A program made the translations under genes and the position numbers. A stretch of DNA of 45,681 nt, taken from the NCBI GenBank assembly GCA_902633515.1, contig CACPGB010000003.1, forward strand, positions 1 through 45,681, in the 5' to 3' direction. Below, in pieces: positions 26,514-41,856 of this stretch. The DNA is from an uncultured Pelagibacteraceae bacterium. GTDB lineage: Bacteria > Pseudomonadota > Alphaproteobacteria > Pelagibacterales > Pelagibacteraceae. The number at the start of each line of letters is the position of its first letter. Position 1 is the first letter of the stretch. Below the pieces are notes generated by a model, which was not told the origin of the DNA, did no database searches, and was given only the letters and a program-made list of their open reading frames with translations.

Positions 26514-27408
26514 TAATAACCTTTCTATTAGACAAAACTATTCCTAAAATAATAAAAACAGCTCCTAAAATATGATAAAGCATAAATTTTTCACTAAAAA
26601 TAATCATAGCCATTATTGCACTTAATATCGGCATCAAATGTAAAAAAACTCCTGATCGATTAGCACCAATTAAAGAAATCCCTTTAATCCATAATATAAA
26701 TGATGCAAGCCCTGGAAATAAAACAACATAACTTAAAATCATAATAAATGGTTTTTCAACATCAATTCTAAATCCGAGTTGATATTCAATGAAGTAAACA
26801 GGAATTAAAAACAATAAACCAAATGATATAATAACCTCTAAAAGACATAATTGACTTAGTTTATAAGTTTGTTTTTTTAATAATGCCGAGTACAAAGCCC
26901 AAGAAAACATTGCAATAACCATTGTAATATCACCTTTATTAAAATCTAAATTTTTTAAAATTTCTATATCAGCCTTGGTTATAATCAAAATAACTCCCAT
27001 AAAAGAAAATAAAACTCCTAAAATTTGAAAAATATTTGTTTTTTCAATCTTTAATATAGATGAAATGAACATAATCATTACAGGGATTGTAGAGATCATT
27101 AAAACTCCGCTAATGACTTGCGTAAAATTTAAAGAATAATAAACAATCGAGTTAAAAATTGTAATACTTGTAACACCTAAAATCAGAAATAATTTATAGT
27201 TTTGTTTAATATAATCTAAATTTTTCAAAATTTCTGGAATCGTAAATGGAGCTAAAATAAGCCATGCAAAAAACCATCGATAAAAATTAAGAGAAAATGG
27301 TGGGACTTCGTAATAACTTGCAAATTTTCCAACAATAAAATTTCCTGCCCAAAAAGTAACTGTTAGTAATAAATAAATATAAGCAACAAGATTTGAGGAT
27401 TTGCCCAC
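26506..27408 (-). CDS. EamA/DMT-family transporter
   Basis: 300 aa, about 10 TM helices; FWAGNFIVGKFAS and second EamA repeat. Confidence 0.88.
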   Translation of the reverse strand: MGKSSNLVAYIYLLLTVTFWAGNFIVGKFASYYEVPPFSLNFYRWFFAWLILAPFTIPEILKNLDYIKQNYKLFLILGVTSITIFNSIVYYSLNFTQVISGVLMISTIPVMIMFISSILKIEKTNIFQILGVLFSFMGVILIITKADIEILKNLDFNKGDITMVIAMFSWALYSALLKKQTYKLSQLCLLEVIISFGLLFLIPVYFIEYQLGFRIDVEKPFIMILSYVVLFPGLASFILWIKGISLIGANRSGVFLHLMPILSAIMAMIIFSEKFMLYHILGAVFIILGIVLSNRKVINA

Positions 27409-28650
27409 TTAATTAAATCTGTGCGAACTATAAGGCTTTAAATTTAAATTAGTATTTTCTTCTGCAACCATACCAGAGACAATCTTTCCAGAAATTGGTC
27501 CTAATGTCCATCCTAAATGATGATGCCCAAAACAATAAAATACATTCTTGTAATTTTTTGAGGGTCCCATAATAGGTAAAAAATCGGGAAGAGTGGGCCT
27601 AAAACCTAACCACTCATCTTCATGATCTGGTAGGTCTCCTAACATATACTTTGCATTATCAATTAAATTTTTAATTCTTGATTTTGAAAGTGGATTATCT
27701 AAACCTCCAAACTCAACTGTACCAACCACTCTTAATCCTTGTTCCATTGGAGTAATACCAAATCCTCTATTAGAAAAAATAACTGGTCTACTTAAAAGAT
27801 GATCACAATCTTTAAAGTGAATGTGATATCCTCTTTCGGTATCTAATGGAATTCGCTCACCCAAATTATCTGTCAATTTTTTAGAAAATGCTCCACAAGC
27901 AATTACAATTTTATCAAAAGTATGTCTTTCATTATCAGATACAAAAACAGGCTTATCAGTATCAAACGTTATATCATTAATATTCTTTTTCTCAAACTTG
28001 CCACCTTTTTTTAAAAATAGTTCAAATAACTTTAGTAAAATTTTTTTTGGGTTCCGCGCATGTCTTGCATAGGGATAATAAACTCCAGCATGGTAAAAAG
28101 GTTTTAAATTAGGTTCTAGGTCATGAATTTCAGATTTATTTACTAATTGTTGTTTTACTCCAAGTTCATCTCTAACCTTGATTTCTAAATCTCTACTTTT
28201 TAAATCTTTATTATTCCAGACATAAAGAATTCCTTTATTTTCAACTAATCCATCAAGATTAATTTCATCAAACAGCTCGTCGTAAGCAGGTAACGCTAAA
28301 TCTAAGATTTGATGCATATTTCTCGCAGTATGCATCATCTTTTTTTTGGTAGTATTTAAAATAAATTTTAAAAACCAAGGTATCATTTTTGGAACATAGT
28401 TCCATTTTAAAGCTAAGGGTCCAGTTGAACTTAATAACATAGCTGGCACGTCAGCAAGTACGTCTGTTCTATTTAATGATAAGGAAGCATAAGGTGAAAA
28501 GTGACCTGCGTTTCCATATGAAGCTGCGGGACTTCCTGGATTATCTCTATCAAATATAGTTACGTCAAAACCTTTCTTCTGAAGAAAAAGCGCATTCGAT
28601 ATTCCTTGTATTCCAGAGCCAACAATACCAACATGTAAATTTTTACCCAT
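27409..28650 (-). CDS. FAD-dependent D-amino-acid dehydrogenase/oxidase (DadA-like)
   Basis: VGIVGSGIQGISNALFLQKKGFDVTIFDRDNPGSPAASYGNAGHFSPYA; C-terminal GHHHLGWTLGPISGKIVS. Confidence 0.9.
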   Translation of the reverse strand: MGKNLHVGIVGSGIQGISNALFLQKKGFDVTIFDRDNPGSPAASYGNAGHFSPYASLSLNRTDVLADVPAMLLSSTGPLALKWNYVPKMIPWFLKFILNTTKKKMMHTARNMHQILDLALPAYDELFDEINLDGLVENKGILYVWNNKDLKSRDLEIKVRDELGVKQQLVNKSEIHDLEPNLKPFYHAGVYYPYARHARNPKKILLKLFELFLKKGGKFEKKNINDITFDTDKPVFVSDNERHTFDKIVIACGAFSKKLTDNLGERIPLDTERGYHIHFKDCDHLLSRPVIFSNRGFGITPMEQGLRVVGTVEFGGLDNPLSKSRIKNLIDNAKYMLGDLPDHEDEWLGFRPTLPDFLPIMGPSKNYKNVFYCFGHHHLGWTLGPISGKIVSGMVAEENTNLNLKPYSSHRFN

Positions 28651-28699
28651 AAAAAAATATACAATTTATCTAGGAAATAAGTTAAGCGACAAATTATAC

Positions 28700-29827
28700 T
28701 TAGGCGATTAATTGTTGATTATGAACTCTGGCACTCATTACTATTCCAAATCCAATCATTGTTGCTAACATAGAAGATCCACCATAAGACATGATTGGCA
28801 GTGGGGAACCCACTATAGGTAGTAAACCCAAAACCATACTCATATTTATAGTTATATAAACAAAAATAGCTGCACCAAAGCTATAACAGAAAATCTTTGC
28901 GAAATAACTTCTCGAACCAGCTCCGATCGCAATAATTCGATAAATAATTACTGCATAAATCACCAAGAGTAATGCGGAACCAATAAAACCAAATTCCTCT
29001 GAAAAAAGGGTAAATATAAAGTCAGTATGTTTCTCAGGTAAAAATTCAAGATAACTTTGAGTACCCTTTAAAAAACCTTTACCAAAGATACCGCCAGACC
29101 CTACGGCTATTTTTGATTGAATAATTTGATATCCAGCACCCAAAGGATCTTTGTCAGGATTCAAAAAGGTTAAAACTCTAAGTTTTTGATATGGTTGTAA
29201 AAAGGCTATTATAAAAGGTAAAGAAATTATAAAACCTAAAAAAGTATAAATAAAGTATTTATAATTTGTTCCTGCAAACCACAATACTACAATCCCACTT
29301 ATAGCAATTAAAACTGCAGTCCCAAGATCAGGTTGAACAATTACCAAGCCCATTGGTAAAAGAATTATAATTAAAGAAGTTAGAATTGTGTAAAGAGAAT
29401 TAACATTTTCCAACTTCTTTCTATGAAAAAATTTAGCCAGACAAACAATGATAAATATTTTCATCAATTCAGAGGGTTGTAAATTTATAAAATATAAATT
29501 TATCCATCTCTGAGAACCTGATGAAGTAATTCCAAACAAATAAGTCCAGATCAACAAGCCAATTACAACGACATAAGCTAAATAACCAATTGAGAACCAA
29601 TATTTTATATTAATAAATGAAAGTATCAGCATCATTAGAGTAAACACTACTAATTTTGTAAAATGACTTTTAGTATGAAATTTAACTTCACCACCATCTG
29701 TAGAGTACATAGTTGCTAAACTAATAAAGCCAAGTAATAAAATACAAAGCAACAATATATAATCAAAATTTCTGAATTTTTGAAAAAAACCGAGTCTGTT
29801 TGTTGATAATCTTGTATGCTGATACAT
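28700..29827 (-). CDS. rodA: Rod shape-determining protein RodA (SEDS)
   Basis: SEDS motifs: LQPSELMKIFIIVCLAKFF, QPDLGTAVLI, FLPEKHTDFIFTLFSEEFGFIGS, LPIMSYGGSSML. Confidence 0.95.
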   Translation of the reverse strand: MYQHTRLSTNRLGFFQKFRNFDYILLLCILLLGFISLATMYSTDGGEVKFHTKSHFTKLVVFTLMMLILSFINIKYWFSIGYLAYVVVIGLLIWTYLFGITSSGSQRWINLYFINLQPSELMKIFIIVCLAKFFHRKKLENVNSLYTILTSLIIILLPMGLVIVQPDLGTAVLIAISGIVVLWFAGTNYKYFIYTFLGFIISLPFIIAFLQPYQKLRVLTFLNPDKDPLGAGYQIIQSKIAVGSGGIFGKGFLKGTQSYLEFLPEKHTDFIFTLFSEEFGFIGSALLLVIYAVIIYRIIAIGAGSRSYFAKIFCYSFGAAIFVYITINMSMVLGLLPIVGSPLPIMSYGGSSMLATMIGFGIVMSARVHNQQLIA

Positions 29828-31702
29828 CTATATCTCCAAATATCTCTTATTTCGCAATGTCTCTCTAATCTTGTGACGATCAATAATTAATTTAAATAAT
29901 TTTGTTGCCATAGGAGCAGCCGTTGTACTTCCATTTCCTCCATGCTCTACAATTATACTAAGTGCATATCTGGGGTTTTTGTATGGCCCAAAAGCTATGT
30001 ATAAAGCATGGTCTCGTTGCTCATAAGGTATTTCAAAAGTCTTAAGATCAAGTTCTCTTTCTTCTTCAGTAATTTTTTTGACCTGCGCCGTTCCGGTCTT
30101 ACCAGCAAATTGATATTTTGGATTATCTATTCTTGAACGATAAGATGTACCCATAACTTCATTTGTTGAACCAAAAATAGCATCTTGTACAATCTTTATA
30201 TGTTTTGAATTTTTACATAGCGGAGTAAATTTATCAATTGGCTGATCTTTGATCTTATCATCAACTACAATATGAGGATAAATTTTATAACCTCCATTAG
30301 CAATTTGAGCTGTCATTAAACATAACTGAATTGGAGTAGTTTGAATATAACCTTGACCAATTCCTGTAATTATTGTCTCACCTAATAACCATCCTTTACC
30401 TAATGCATCTTTTTTCCATTGCGTATTTGGAATTAAACCTTTTTTTTCAATATCAAATAAATCACCAAAAACTTTTTCTCCTAGACCAAATTTTTTTGCA
30501 GTCTCACTTAATTTATCAACACCAAGTTTACGGGCAATTTCATAAAAGTAAGTATCACATGATTGTTTCATGGCATTTCTTAAACTTACATAGCCATGAC
30601 CTTTCTTCTTCCAGCAATGATAAGTTTGATCATACATTTCTGTTTTACCAGTACATCTAACTGTAAAATTGGTATTTATAATTCCATTTTCTAATGCAGA
30701 TAAAGCTACAATAGGCTTGATGGTAGATCCTGGTGAATAATTTCCTTGTAGCGTTTTATTCACTAATGGTTTCATAGGGTCATTTCGAATTAATTGCCAA
30801 TCATCTTGGCTTATACCAAAAACAAATAAGTTTGGATCAAACGATGGTGATGAGTGCATAGCAATTACTGCCCCTGAGTAAATATCCATTACACAGATTG
30901 AACCTGCTTTATCTTTTAATAATTTATTGGCCAACTTTTGAATCTCTGTGTCAATAGTTAGCTTTAAAGTTTTACCTTTTTCACCTTTTTGATATTCTAA
31001 TTGACTAATTCTTCTACCATAGGCATTAACTTCATATCTTTCGATATCATTTGTTCCAATAAGTTTTTCCTCAAATGTTTTTTCTAAACCTATTTTTCCA
31101 ACTTTAAGACCTGGAACAAAATTCTTTTTAATAACTTGAGCAGACTCAATATCGTCCTGATTTGCTTGACTTACATAACCTATTAGATGAGTAAAGTTTT
31201 CTTTAAAAGGATAGTTTCTGGAAATTGATATTACTGGTTTTACTCCATTTAAATCGTATAAATGATTATTAATTTTTGAAAATTTTTGCCAACTCAAATT
31301 ATCTGAAACAATTAAAGTTTCCCAGGGTTTGATTTGATTTTTTTTCTTTAATACTTTATTAAATTCTTTATCTGTTAATTCAAGTAAATCTTTTAAACGA
31401 TAAATTACATATCTGAAATCTTCAACCTGTTCAGGTATCACATGAAGTTGATAGGCTTCAAAATTTCCCGCTATAACATTACCAAAATAATCATGAAATT
31501 CCCCTCTGACAGGAGCCAATTTCCATTCTCGAATTCTATTTTTGTCTGATAAAGTTAAGTACTTTTTGTTTTCTTTAACTTGTAAAAAAAACAATCTACT
31601 TACAATTCCTATCATTATAAAAAACTTTAAAGAACCAACTATGAACATTCTTCTATTAATAGAATTTAGTTTTTTTACATTATCACTTGAAGAATTAATC
31701 AT
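29828..31702 (-). CDS. mrdA: Penicillin-binding protein 2
   Basis: PBP dimerisation domain plus transpeptidase STIKP (SPGSTIKPIVAL), SCD, KTGTAQV. Confidence 0.95.
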   Translation of the reverse strand: MINSSSDNVKKLNSINRRMFIVGSLKFFIMIGIVSRLFFLQVKENKKYLTLSDKNRIREWKLAPVRGEFHDYFGNVIAGNFEAYQLHVIPEQVEDFRYVIYRLKDLLELTDKEFNKVLKKKNQIKPWETLIVSDNLSWQKFSKINNHLYDLNGVKPVISISRNYPFKENFTHLIGYVSQANQDDIESAQVIKKNFVPGLKVGKIGLEKTFEEKLIGTNDIERYEVNAYGRRISQLEYQKGEKGKTLKLTIDTEIQKLANKLLKDKAGSICVMDIYSGAVIAMHSSPSFDPNLFVFGISQDDWQLIRNDPMKPLVNKTLQGNYSPGSTIKPIVALSALENGIINTNFTVRCTGKTEMYDQTYHCWKKKGHGYVSLRNAMKQSCDTYFYEIARKLGVDKLSETAKKFGLGEKVFGDLFDIEKKGLIPNTQWKKDALGKGWLLGETIITGIGQGYIQTTPIQLCLMTAQIANGGYKIYPHIVVDDKIKDQPIDKFTPLCKNSKHIKIVQDAIFGSTNEVMGTSYRSRIDNPKYQFAGKTGTAQVKKITEEERELDLKTFEIPYEQRDHALYIAFGPYKNPRYALSIIVEHGGNGSTTAAPMATKLFKLIIDRHKIRETLRNKRYLEI

Positions 31703-32201
31703 TAACTCCTTTCATATAATATTTAAAAATTGTTAAAAAAATTATATAAAGTAAAAACGTAAAAGTAGTGTTGACTAGATAGCTAGTTAAAATTATTTCA
31801 TATGAAAAAAACAAAGTTAAAATTGTGTAATTTAAAGAATTTATTAAAGTGATTACAAACAAAAAATAGAACCAATCTTTTATAGGATTGGGTCTAATTG
31901 TTATATTCCTTATATATGCTGTAGCAATACATATCAAAGTATAAGACAGGCTGCTTATTCCTAAAGGTAAACCAATCACAGTATCATTTAATAATCCTGC
32001 AAAAAAAACAAAAAGATAATCAAAATGTTTAAAATCTTTTAAAGTAAAGAAAAAAATTAAAATAAATGGAAAATTAAAAGAAAAGTATTCAAGATTTAAA
32101 TAATTAAAATCAAATTCATTTAACACAGAAACAAATAATAAGATAATTGGCAGCCAAGTATACAATTTTGAAAATGATTTTTTTGTCTTTAAACTAGCCA
32201 T
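31695..32201 (-). CDS. mreD: Rod shape-determining protein MreD
   Basis: 168 aa integral membrane protein between mreC and mrdA; GLLNDTVIGLPLGISSLSYTLI. Confidence 0.85.
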   Translation of the reverse strand: MASLKTKKSFSKLYTWLPIILLFVSVLNEFDFNYLNLEYFSFNFPFILIFFFTLKDFKHFDYLFVFFAGLLNDTVIGLPLGISSLSYTLICIATAYIRNITIRPNPIKDWFYFLFVITLINSLNYTILTLFFSYEIILTSYLVNTTFTFLLYIIFLTIFKYYMKGVND

Positions 32202-33423
32202 CTATTCTCCCTTTATTTAAGACACAACTCTTATATCCTTCGGTTCCAAGATTAAACCCATCGGTATTTAAAAATGATTTTCTACATTTGTGACCATACT
32301 CTAAATTAAGTTTTAAAAACTCTAATTCTTGAGTATCAATGTTAAATTGATTAATTTTTTGCTTTTGAGAAAAAATCTTATTATTTAAAATTGAAATTTT
32401 GTTATTTAGTTGATTTATTTCAGTTATTAGATTTTCATTTTCTTCCATAAATTTTATGTTTGTCTCTTCGATTATTTTGAGCTCATCCTCTAAAATCTTT
32501 AATTTTGCCTCGGAAAATTCGTCAATTTTTTCTTCTGTCATAAAAATATTCTGATCTATTGAGGGAATTTCAATTTGAGTTATTATTTCAGCATAAACAT
32601 ACTTTAGTTGAGTAAAATCACTATAAAATTCTACATTATATCTATTTGAAGGATCAATACTATTTGATCTTAATTTTCCAATTGGCACACCACTTTTAAA
32701 TATTGCACCAGTGCCTGAGGTGTAAACTATACTTTCATCAATTAATTCTTCAGCTAGACCAGATCTAATATATTTAATTTGACCATAATTATCTCCAGTG
32801 CCTGTGACAATTGCTTGAATATTCTGTGGAGCAATTGTTACTGGAACATTGGAATTTAAGTCTGATAATAATAATACTCTAGATGTTTTGTAATTTACTT
32901 CTATTACTCGGCCAACTAAGTAAGATTGATCGTAAATATTTGTACCTATCTTTATGTCGTCCTTACTGCCCTTGTTTATGATAATACTTTTTAAAAAAGG
33001 GCTATCATGATCAACAATAATTTTTGCTAAAATTTTGTTTGAACTCGAAATATAATCATCAATTAATACTTTTAACTCTTGATTTTCATATCGTATAATT
33101 TCATTTGATACAAAATTAGATTTAAAGTTTTCTAATTCATCTTTATTTTTTTGATATCTATTAAAAAAAGTTGAGTATTCCATGGCATTTTGGTAAGAAT
33201 TTTTAATAAAATTTTCAGGTATAGAAACTATGAATGACGATCTATAGACTAGCTCACTCAATCCAGCTTTAAGGTATCTAACTGCTTTAAAGTCCAAGCT
33301 AGATAAAAGAATAATAAAAATTGAGATAAAAACTAATGTAAGTAGAGAAAATTTTTGTTGAGTGCTTTTTTTTAAAAAAGCAGAACGAATTGCTATTATA
33401 AAATCATCTCTGCTAGAGGCCAT
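32194..33423 (-). CDS. mreC: Rod shape-determining protein MreC
   Basis: IINKGSKDDIKIGTNIYDQSYLVGRVIEVNYKTSRVLLLSDLNSNVPVTIAP; located between mreB and mreD. Confidence 0.92.
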   Translation of the reverse strand: MASSRDDFIIAIRSAFLKKSTQQKFSLLTLVFISIFIILLSSLDFKAVRYLKAGLSELVYRSSFIVSIPENFIKNSYQNAMEYSTFFNRYQKNKDELENFKSNFVSNEIIRYENQELKVLIDDYISSSNKILAKIIVDHDSPFLKSIIINKGSKDDIKIGTNIYDQSYLVGRVIEVNYKTSRVLLLSDLNSNVPVTIAPQNIQAIVTGTGDNYGQIKYIRSGLAEELIDESIVYTSGTGAIFKSGVPIGKLRSNSIDPSNRYNVEFYSDFTQLKYVYAEIITQIEIPSIDQNIFMTEEKIDEFSEAKLKILEDELKIIEETNIKFMEENENLITEINQLNNKISILNNKIFSQKQKINQFNIDTQELEFLKLNLEYGHKCRKSFLNTDGFNLGTEGYKSCVLNKGRIDG

Positions 33424-33428
33424 TAATC

Positions 33429-36040
<2,612 letters not shown>

Positions 36041-36126
36041 ATTAAAATTTTTATTATAGAAATATACAACCTCTCGTTTAGATTGCAAAATAAAATACTA
36101 AATTTGTCTCAATTTAGATCTAAAAT

Positions 36127-37167
<1,041 letters not shown>

Positions 37168-37716
37168 TTAATTAAAAACTTTATCTCCTCTTGTCATAGC
37201 AACTGCTCCTGTTCTAGACACACTTACTAAACCAAATTTTTTTAAATTTTTTGCCATTTTATCTATTTCTCTTCTAAGTGCAGTAATTTGAATAACATTT
37301 GATTTTTTTGTTTTATCCAATATTATAGCATTATACTTTTTACAAGCGTTAATAGCTTTTTTGATTTTGCTATTATTGCCAACTACTTTAAACAAAGCCA
37401 TTTCTTTAAATATTACCCCTTTATCATTTCTTTTAAAATCTGCTACTTTATGAACTGGAACCAATTTCTTTAATTGTAGTTTAATTTGGTCAATTACTTG
37501 AGGTGTTCCAGTAGTGACGATCGTAATTCTTGATATGTTTCTTTTTGCGTCAACTTCTGCTACTGCAAGGGACTCAATATTATAACCTCGACCAGAAAAT
37601 AACCCAACTACTCTTGCTAAAACACCAGCTTCATTATCCACCCAAACAACGATAATATGTGTGTTTGATTTTTCTTTTTTTGAAGCAACACTATATGCAG
37701 ATTTTGGGTTTGCCAT
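37168..37716 (-). CDS. ilvH: Acetolactate synthase small subunit
   Basis: ACT domain VDNEAGVLARVVGLFSGRGYNIESLAVA; adjacent to ilvB. Confidence 0.95.
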   Translation of the reverse strand: MANPKSAYSVASKKEKSNTHIIVVWVDNEAGVLARVVGLFSGRGYNIESLAVAEVDAKRNISRITIVTTGTPQVIDQIKLQLKKLVPVHKVADFKRNDKGVIFKEMALFKVVGNNSKIKKAINACKKYNAIILDKTKKSNVIQITALRREIDKMAKNLKKFGLVSVSRTGAVAMTRGDKVFN

Positions 37717-37718
37717 GA

Positions 37719-39485
37719 CTAAACTAAAGCTTTTCCTTTACCAGTAATCTTGTTTTCTTCTTTTTCACTTGGTCCTAATATCATCTGATTATGAGGTTTT
37801 CCTGAGGGAATCATTGGAAAACAGTTCTCATTTGGGTCTACTCTACAATCAAAAATAACCGGTCCGTCAAAATCAACCATTTCCTTAATCTTATCATCTA
37901 ATTCATCTGGTTTTTCTGCCTTAATACCTTTGCAACCATAAGCTTCGGCCATTTTAATAAAATCAGGTAACGCCTCTGAGTAACTCTCAGAATAATTTTT
38001 TTCATGTAATAATTCTTGCCATTGTCTAACCATGCCCATGTACTGATTGTTAAGAATAAAAATCTTAATGGGTAAATTATATTGAACAGCAGTTGACATT
38101 TCTTGCATAGTCATCAAAACTGACGCTTCCCCCGCAATATCAATCACTAATTTTTTTGGATGAGCTATTTGAACACCTACAGCTGCAGGTAATCCATATC
38201 CCATTGTTCCTAATCCCCCGGAGGTCATCCAACGATTCGGTTTGTTAAATTTATAATGTTGAGCTGCCCACATTTGATGTTGACCAACCTCAGTAGTAAC
38301 AAAGGTATCTTTGTGTTTTGTTAGCTCATATAATCTTTGGACTGCATGTTGAGGTTTTATTGTCTCATCACTATTTGTAAAGTGAAGAGAATTTTTTGTT
38401 CTCCATTTTTGTATTTGTTCCCACCACTTGGCAATTTTTTGTTTATTTGATTTTTTTAAATCTAAGTTTTTCTTTTTTAAAGTTTTATTAATACCTTTTA
38501 AAACCTCTTTAACATCACCTACTAAAGCTAAATCAACTTTAATAATCTTATTAATTGATGAAGGGTCAATATCAATATGAACTTTTTTTGATTTTGGTGA
38601 GAACTCATCAATTTTACCAGTTATTCTATCATCAAATCTTGCACCAATATTAATTAATAAATCACAATCATGCATCGCATTATTGGCCTCGTAAGTGCCA
38701 TGCATTCCAAGCATACCTAAAAATTGATTATCGTCTCCAGGATATGCGCCCAGACCTTGTAATGTTGAAGTAATTGGAAACCCTGTGAGTTCAACTAGTT
38801 CTCTCAAAACATTACTTGCTAAAGGTCCTGAGTTGATAACGCCACCACCAGAATAGATAATGGGTTTTTTTGATTTGTTCATTAAATCAATAAATGCATC
38901 AATATCTTTTTGTGAAAAATGCTTTAATGATTTTCCATTCAGTTTTTTTTCTGCTTTAGGTTTTGAATAACCTATTTTAGCAAATTGTATATCTTTAGGT
39001 ATGTCAACTAAAACTGGTCCAGGCCTTCCTGTTGTTGCAACTTTAAAAGCCTCATGAAGAGTTTTTGATAAATCTTTAATATCTTTAACTAACCAGTTAT
39101 GTTTTGTACATGGTCTTGTAATTCCAGTCGTATCACATTCTTGAAAAGCATCGGTTCCAATTAAATGTGTTGGTACTTGTCCAGATATACAAACTAATGG
39201 AACAGAATCCATGTAAGCATCTGTTAACGCAGTTACAACATTAGTTGCTCCAGGACCAGAAGTTACAAGTACAATACCTGGTTTACCAGATGATCTTGCA
39301 TATCCTTCTGCGGCATGTCCTGCGCCTTGTTCATGTCTAACTAAAATATGTTTAATTGTGTTGTGATTTTTAAGCTCATCATAAATTGGTAAAACTGCAC
39401 CACCAGGATAGCCAAAAATAAATTCAACTCCTTGATCTTCAAGACATTTGAACACAATTTCAGCACCTGTATATAATTTAGACAT
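37719..39485 (-). CDS. ilvB: Acetolactate synthase large subunit
   Basis: [49 protein letters not shown]-binding [29 protein letters not shown]. Confidence 0.96.
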   Translation of the reverse strand: MSKLYTGAEIVFKCLEDQGVEFIFGYPGGAVLPIYDELKNHNTIKHILVRHEQGAGHAAEGYARSSGKPGIVLVTSGPGATNVVTALTDAYMDSVPLVCISGQVPTHLIGTDAFQECDTTGITRPCTKHNWLVKDIKDLSKTLHEAFKVATTGRPGPVLVDIPKDIQFAKIGYSKPKAEKKLNGKSLKHFSQKDIDAFIDLMNKSKKPIIYSGGGVINSGPLASNVLRELVELTGFPITSTLQGLGAYPGDDNQFLGMLGMHGTYEANNAMHDCDLLINIGARFDDRITGKIDEFSPKSKKVHIDIDPSSINKIIKVDLALVGDVKEVLKGINKTLKKKNLDLKKSNKQKIAKWWEQIQKWRTKNSLHFTNSDETIKPQHAVQRLYELTKHKDTFVTTEVGQHQMWAAQHYKFNKPNRWMTSGGLGTMGYGLPAAVGVQIAHPKKLVIDIAGEASVLMTMQEMSTAVQYNLPIKIFILNNQYMGMVRQWQELLHEKNYSESYSEALPDFIKMAEAYGCKGIKAEKPDELDDKIKEMVDFDGPVIFDCRVDPNENCFPMIPSGKPHNQMILGPSEKEENKITGKGKALV

Positions 39486-39524
39486 TCAACCAATCTAGCT
39501 GAAGTTGTGCTAATTGGTCAAGAA

Positions 39525-40451
39525 TTACTGCATAGTATCTAAATTTTTTTTTAAAAATTTATTTAGATCCTTAGACTTAATTTTGTTCCAATCCGACATA
39601 TTACCTCTACCCCAAGTAGATTGTCTCTTAGCATATTGCCTAGTCTTTATTGATATTTTCTCAATAACATCTGATAACTCAATTTTATTATTAAGATATT
39701 CCCTAATTTCTGCAATTCCAATTGCCTTGGAGGCAGTTATGGTTCCTCCAACTTTTAATCTTATAAATTTTTTTACCTCTGAAATTGCTCCATTTTTAAT
39801 CATTTCCACTGTACGACCATTTATTCTCTTAATTAGTTCAGCTCTTGGATAATCAATATAAATTTTAAAAAAGTCATCATTTTCATATTCAGATTGTGTA
39901 TTTTTGAACCAATCATAAATAGATCTGTTAGTAAATGATTTTACCTCATAGGCTCGAATAACTCTTTGAGTGTCTGAAGGTTTGATAAGGTTTTTAGTTA
40001 TAGGGTCTAATTTGACTAACTTTAAAAAAAACTTTTTTGATCCAATTTTTTTATGTAAGAGTCTAATTTTTGATCTAAATCGAAATGGAATATTTGGAAT
40101 ATTTACCAAGCCCTCAGTTAAAGCTTTAAAATATAATCCAGTACCACCAACAAGAATAGGTTTTTTTTTTCTTTTTTTTATATCTCTTATTTTCTTATTA
40201 ACTAGTTTTAGCCAATCTCCAGAAGAAAAATTTTTTTTTACACTCTGAAAACCATATAAATGATGTTTAATATTACTATAATTTTTTGGTAGTGGTCGTG
40301 CAGATAAAATTTTTAGCTCTTTATAAACTTGCATACTGTCAGCATTGACAATTTCCCCATTAATCTTTTTGGCAAGTTTAATTGCAAAATTAGACTTCCC
40401 AGATGCTGTTGGTCCAAAAATTAAAATAATTTTGGATTTTAAATCCATCAA
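39525..40451 (-). CDS. miaA: tRNA dimethylallyltransferase
   Basis: IILIFGPTASGKSNFAIKLAKKINGEIVNADSMQVYKEL; GGTGLYFKAL. Confidence 0.95.
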   Translation of the reverse strand: MMDLKSKIILIFGPTASGKSNFAIKLAKKINGEIVNADSMQVYKELKILSARPLPKNYSNIKHHLYGFQSVKKNFSSGDWLKLVNKKIRDIKKRKKKPILVGGTGLYFKALTEGLVNIPNIPFRFRSKIRLLHKKIGSKKFFLKLVKLDPITKNLIKPSDTQRVIRAYEVKSFTNRSIYDWFKNTQSEYENDDFFKIYIDYPRAELIKRINGRTVEMIKNGAISEVKKFIRLKVGGTITASKAIGIAEIREYLNNKIELSDVIEKISIKTRQYAKRQSTWGRGNMSDWNKIKSKDLNKFLKKNLDTMQ

Positions 40452-41855
40452 TTAATCTAGTTTAATACCAATATATCGTCTCTGATTTTGGCTATTATAA
40501 ATTACTAATAAAATAGTTTTTTGATTACTATTTAAGACTTGTTTTACTATTTCTGTTAAATCATTAGCATTTCTAATCTTTTTCTTCTGAGCCTCTAAAA
40601 TTATACTATTCACTTCAATAGATTTTGCTAAAGGACTATCATTTGCAATCTTAGTGACAACTAGTCCAGAGGTTTGATTTGGTAAGTTTCTTGACTTAAT
40701 ATCTTCTTTAGTAATCTGTCTTATAGTTATTCTCAAATCTTTTATTTCAGTTTCTTTAGGTCCTTCAACTTTTTCTGAAACTTTAAAATCTTCTGAAGTT
40801 TCTAATCTTCCAAGAGTAACAATCTTAATAATTTCTTTTTTATCTCTCCAAATTTTTATCTCTACTTTTTTTCCAACTTCAGTTCGAGCAACAATCGATG
40901 GAAGTTGTTTCATCTGATCTATTCTTTCACTATTAAATTCTAAAATTATATCCCCAGCTTTTACTCCTGCTTTTGCAGATGGACTATTCTCAGCAACACT
41001 TGCTACAAGAGCTCCACGCGGTTTATCTAATTTTTCTACTTCTGCAATCTCTTTTGTAACATCTTGAATTCTTACACCTAACCAACCTCTTTTGGTTTCA
41101 CCAAATTTGATTAATTGATCAATAACTAATTTTGCACTATTTGAAGGAATTGAAAAACCAATTCCAATTGATCCGTTTCTTCCAAGTATAGCTGTGTTAA
41201 TTCCTATTACATCTCCATTCATGTCAAATAAAGGTCCACCAGAATTTCCTTGATTAATGGAAGCATCAGTTTGAATGTAATCTTCGTACCTTGTCAAACC
41301 GATTGATCTATTTCTTGCAGATATAATTCCTGAGGTAACAGTGCCGCCTAAACCAAAAGGGTTACCTATTGCTATTACCCAATCACCAATTCTTGCTTTA
41401 TCAGAGTCACCAAATTTTACAGGTGTAAATTTTTCACTTGTTTCTAACTGCAGCACTGCAATGTCAGATAACGGGTCTGCACCAAGCACTTTAGCTTTAA
41501 TTTCTTTGTCACCAACACGAATTATAATATCCTTTGCATCTTGAATTACGTGATTATTAGTAACAACTATACCTTTTTCATCTATAATAAATCCTGATCC
41601 CAAAGCAGCTGATGGTCTTTCTTGAGGAGTGCCAAATTCTTTAAACATATCCTCAAATGGTGAGCCGGGAGGAAATTGAAAAGGGAAAGGATTTGTTTGT
41701 GTTTTCACAATAGTTGTAGTTGAGATATTGACAACAGATGGCATTAACTTTTCTGCTAGATCTGCAAAAGAACTAGGATGATTTTGAGCAAAAGATTTTA
41801 ATTGAAAACTTATTATAAGTACAGTTGTTATAAATAGTGTCTTTATTTTGCTCAT
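40452..41855 (-). CDS. DegP/DO-family periplasmic serine protease with two PDZ domains
   Basis: Signal peptide; GSGFIIDEKGIVVTNNHVI; DPLSDIAVLQL; QTDASINQGNSGGPLFD; PDZ repeats. Confidence 0.95.
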   Translation of the reverse strand: MSKIKTLFITTVLIISFQLKSFAQNHPSSFADLAEKLMPSVVNISTTTIVKTQTNPFPFQFPPGSPFEDMFKEFGTPQERPSAALGSGFIIDEKGIVVTNNHVIQDAKDIIIRVGDKEIKAKVLGADPLSDIAVLQLETSEKFTPVKFGDSDKARIGDWVIAIGNPFGLGGTVTSGIISARNRSIGLTRYEDYIQTDASINQGNSGGPLFDMNGDVIGINTAILGRNGSIGIGFSIPSNSAKLVIDQLIKFGETKRGWLGVRIQDVTKEIAEVEKLDKPRGALVASVAENSPSAKAGVKAGDIILEFNSERIDQMKQLPSIVARTEVGKKVEIKIWRDKKEIIKIVTLGRLETSEDFKVSEKVEGPKETEIKDLRITIRQITKEDIKSRNLPNQTSGLVVTKIANDSPLAKSIEVNSIILEAQKKKIRNANDLTEIVKQVLNSNQKTILLVIYNSQNQRRYIGIKLD

Positions 41856-41856
41856 T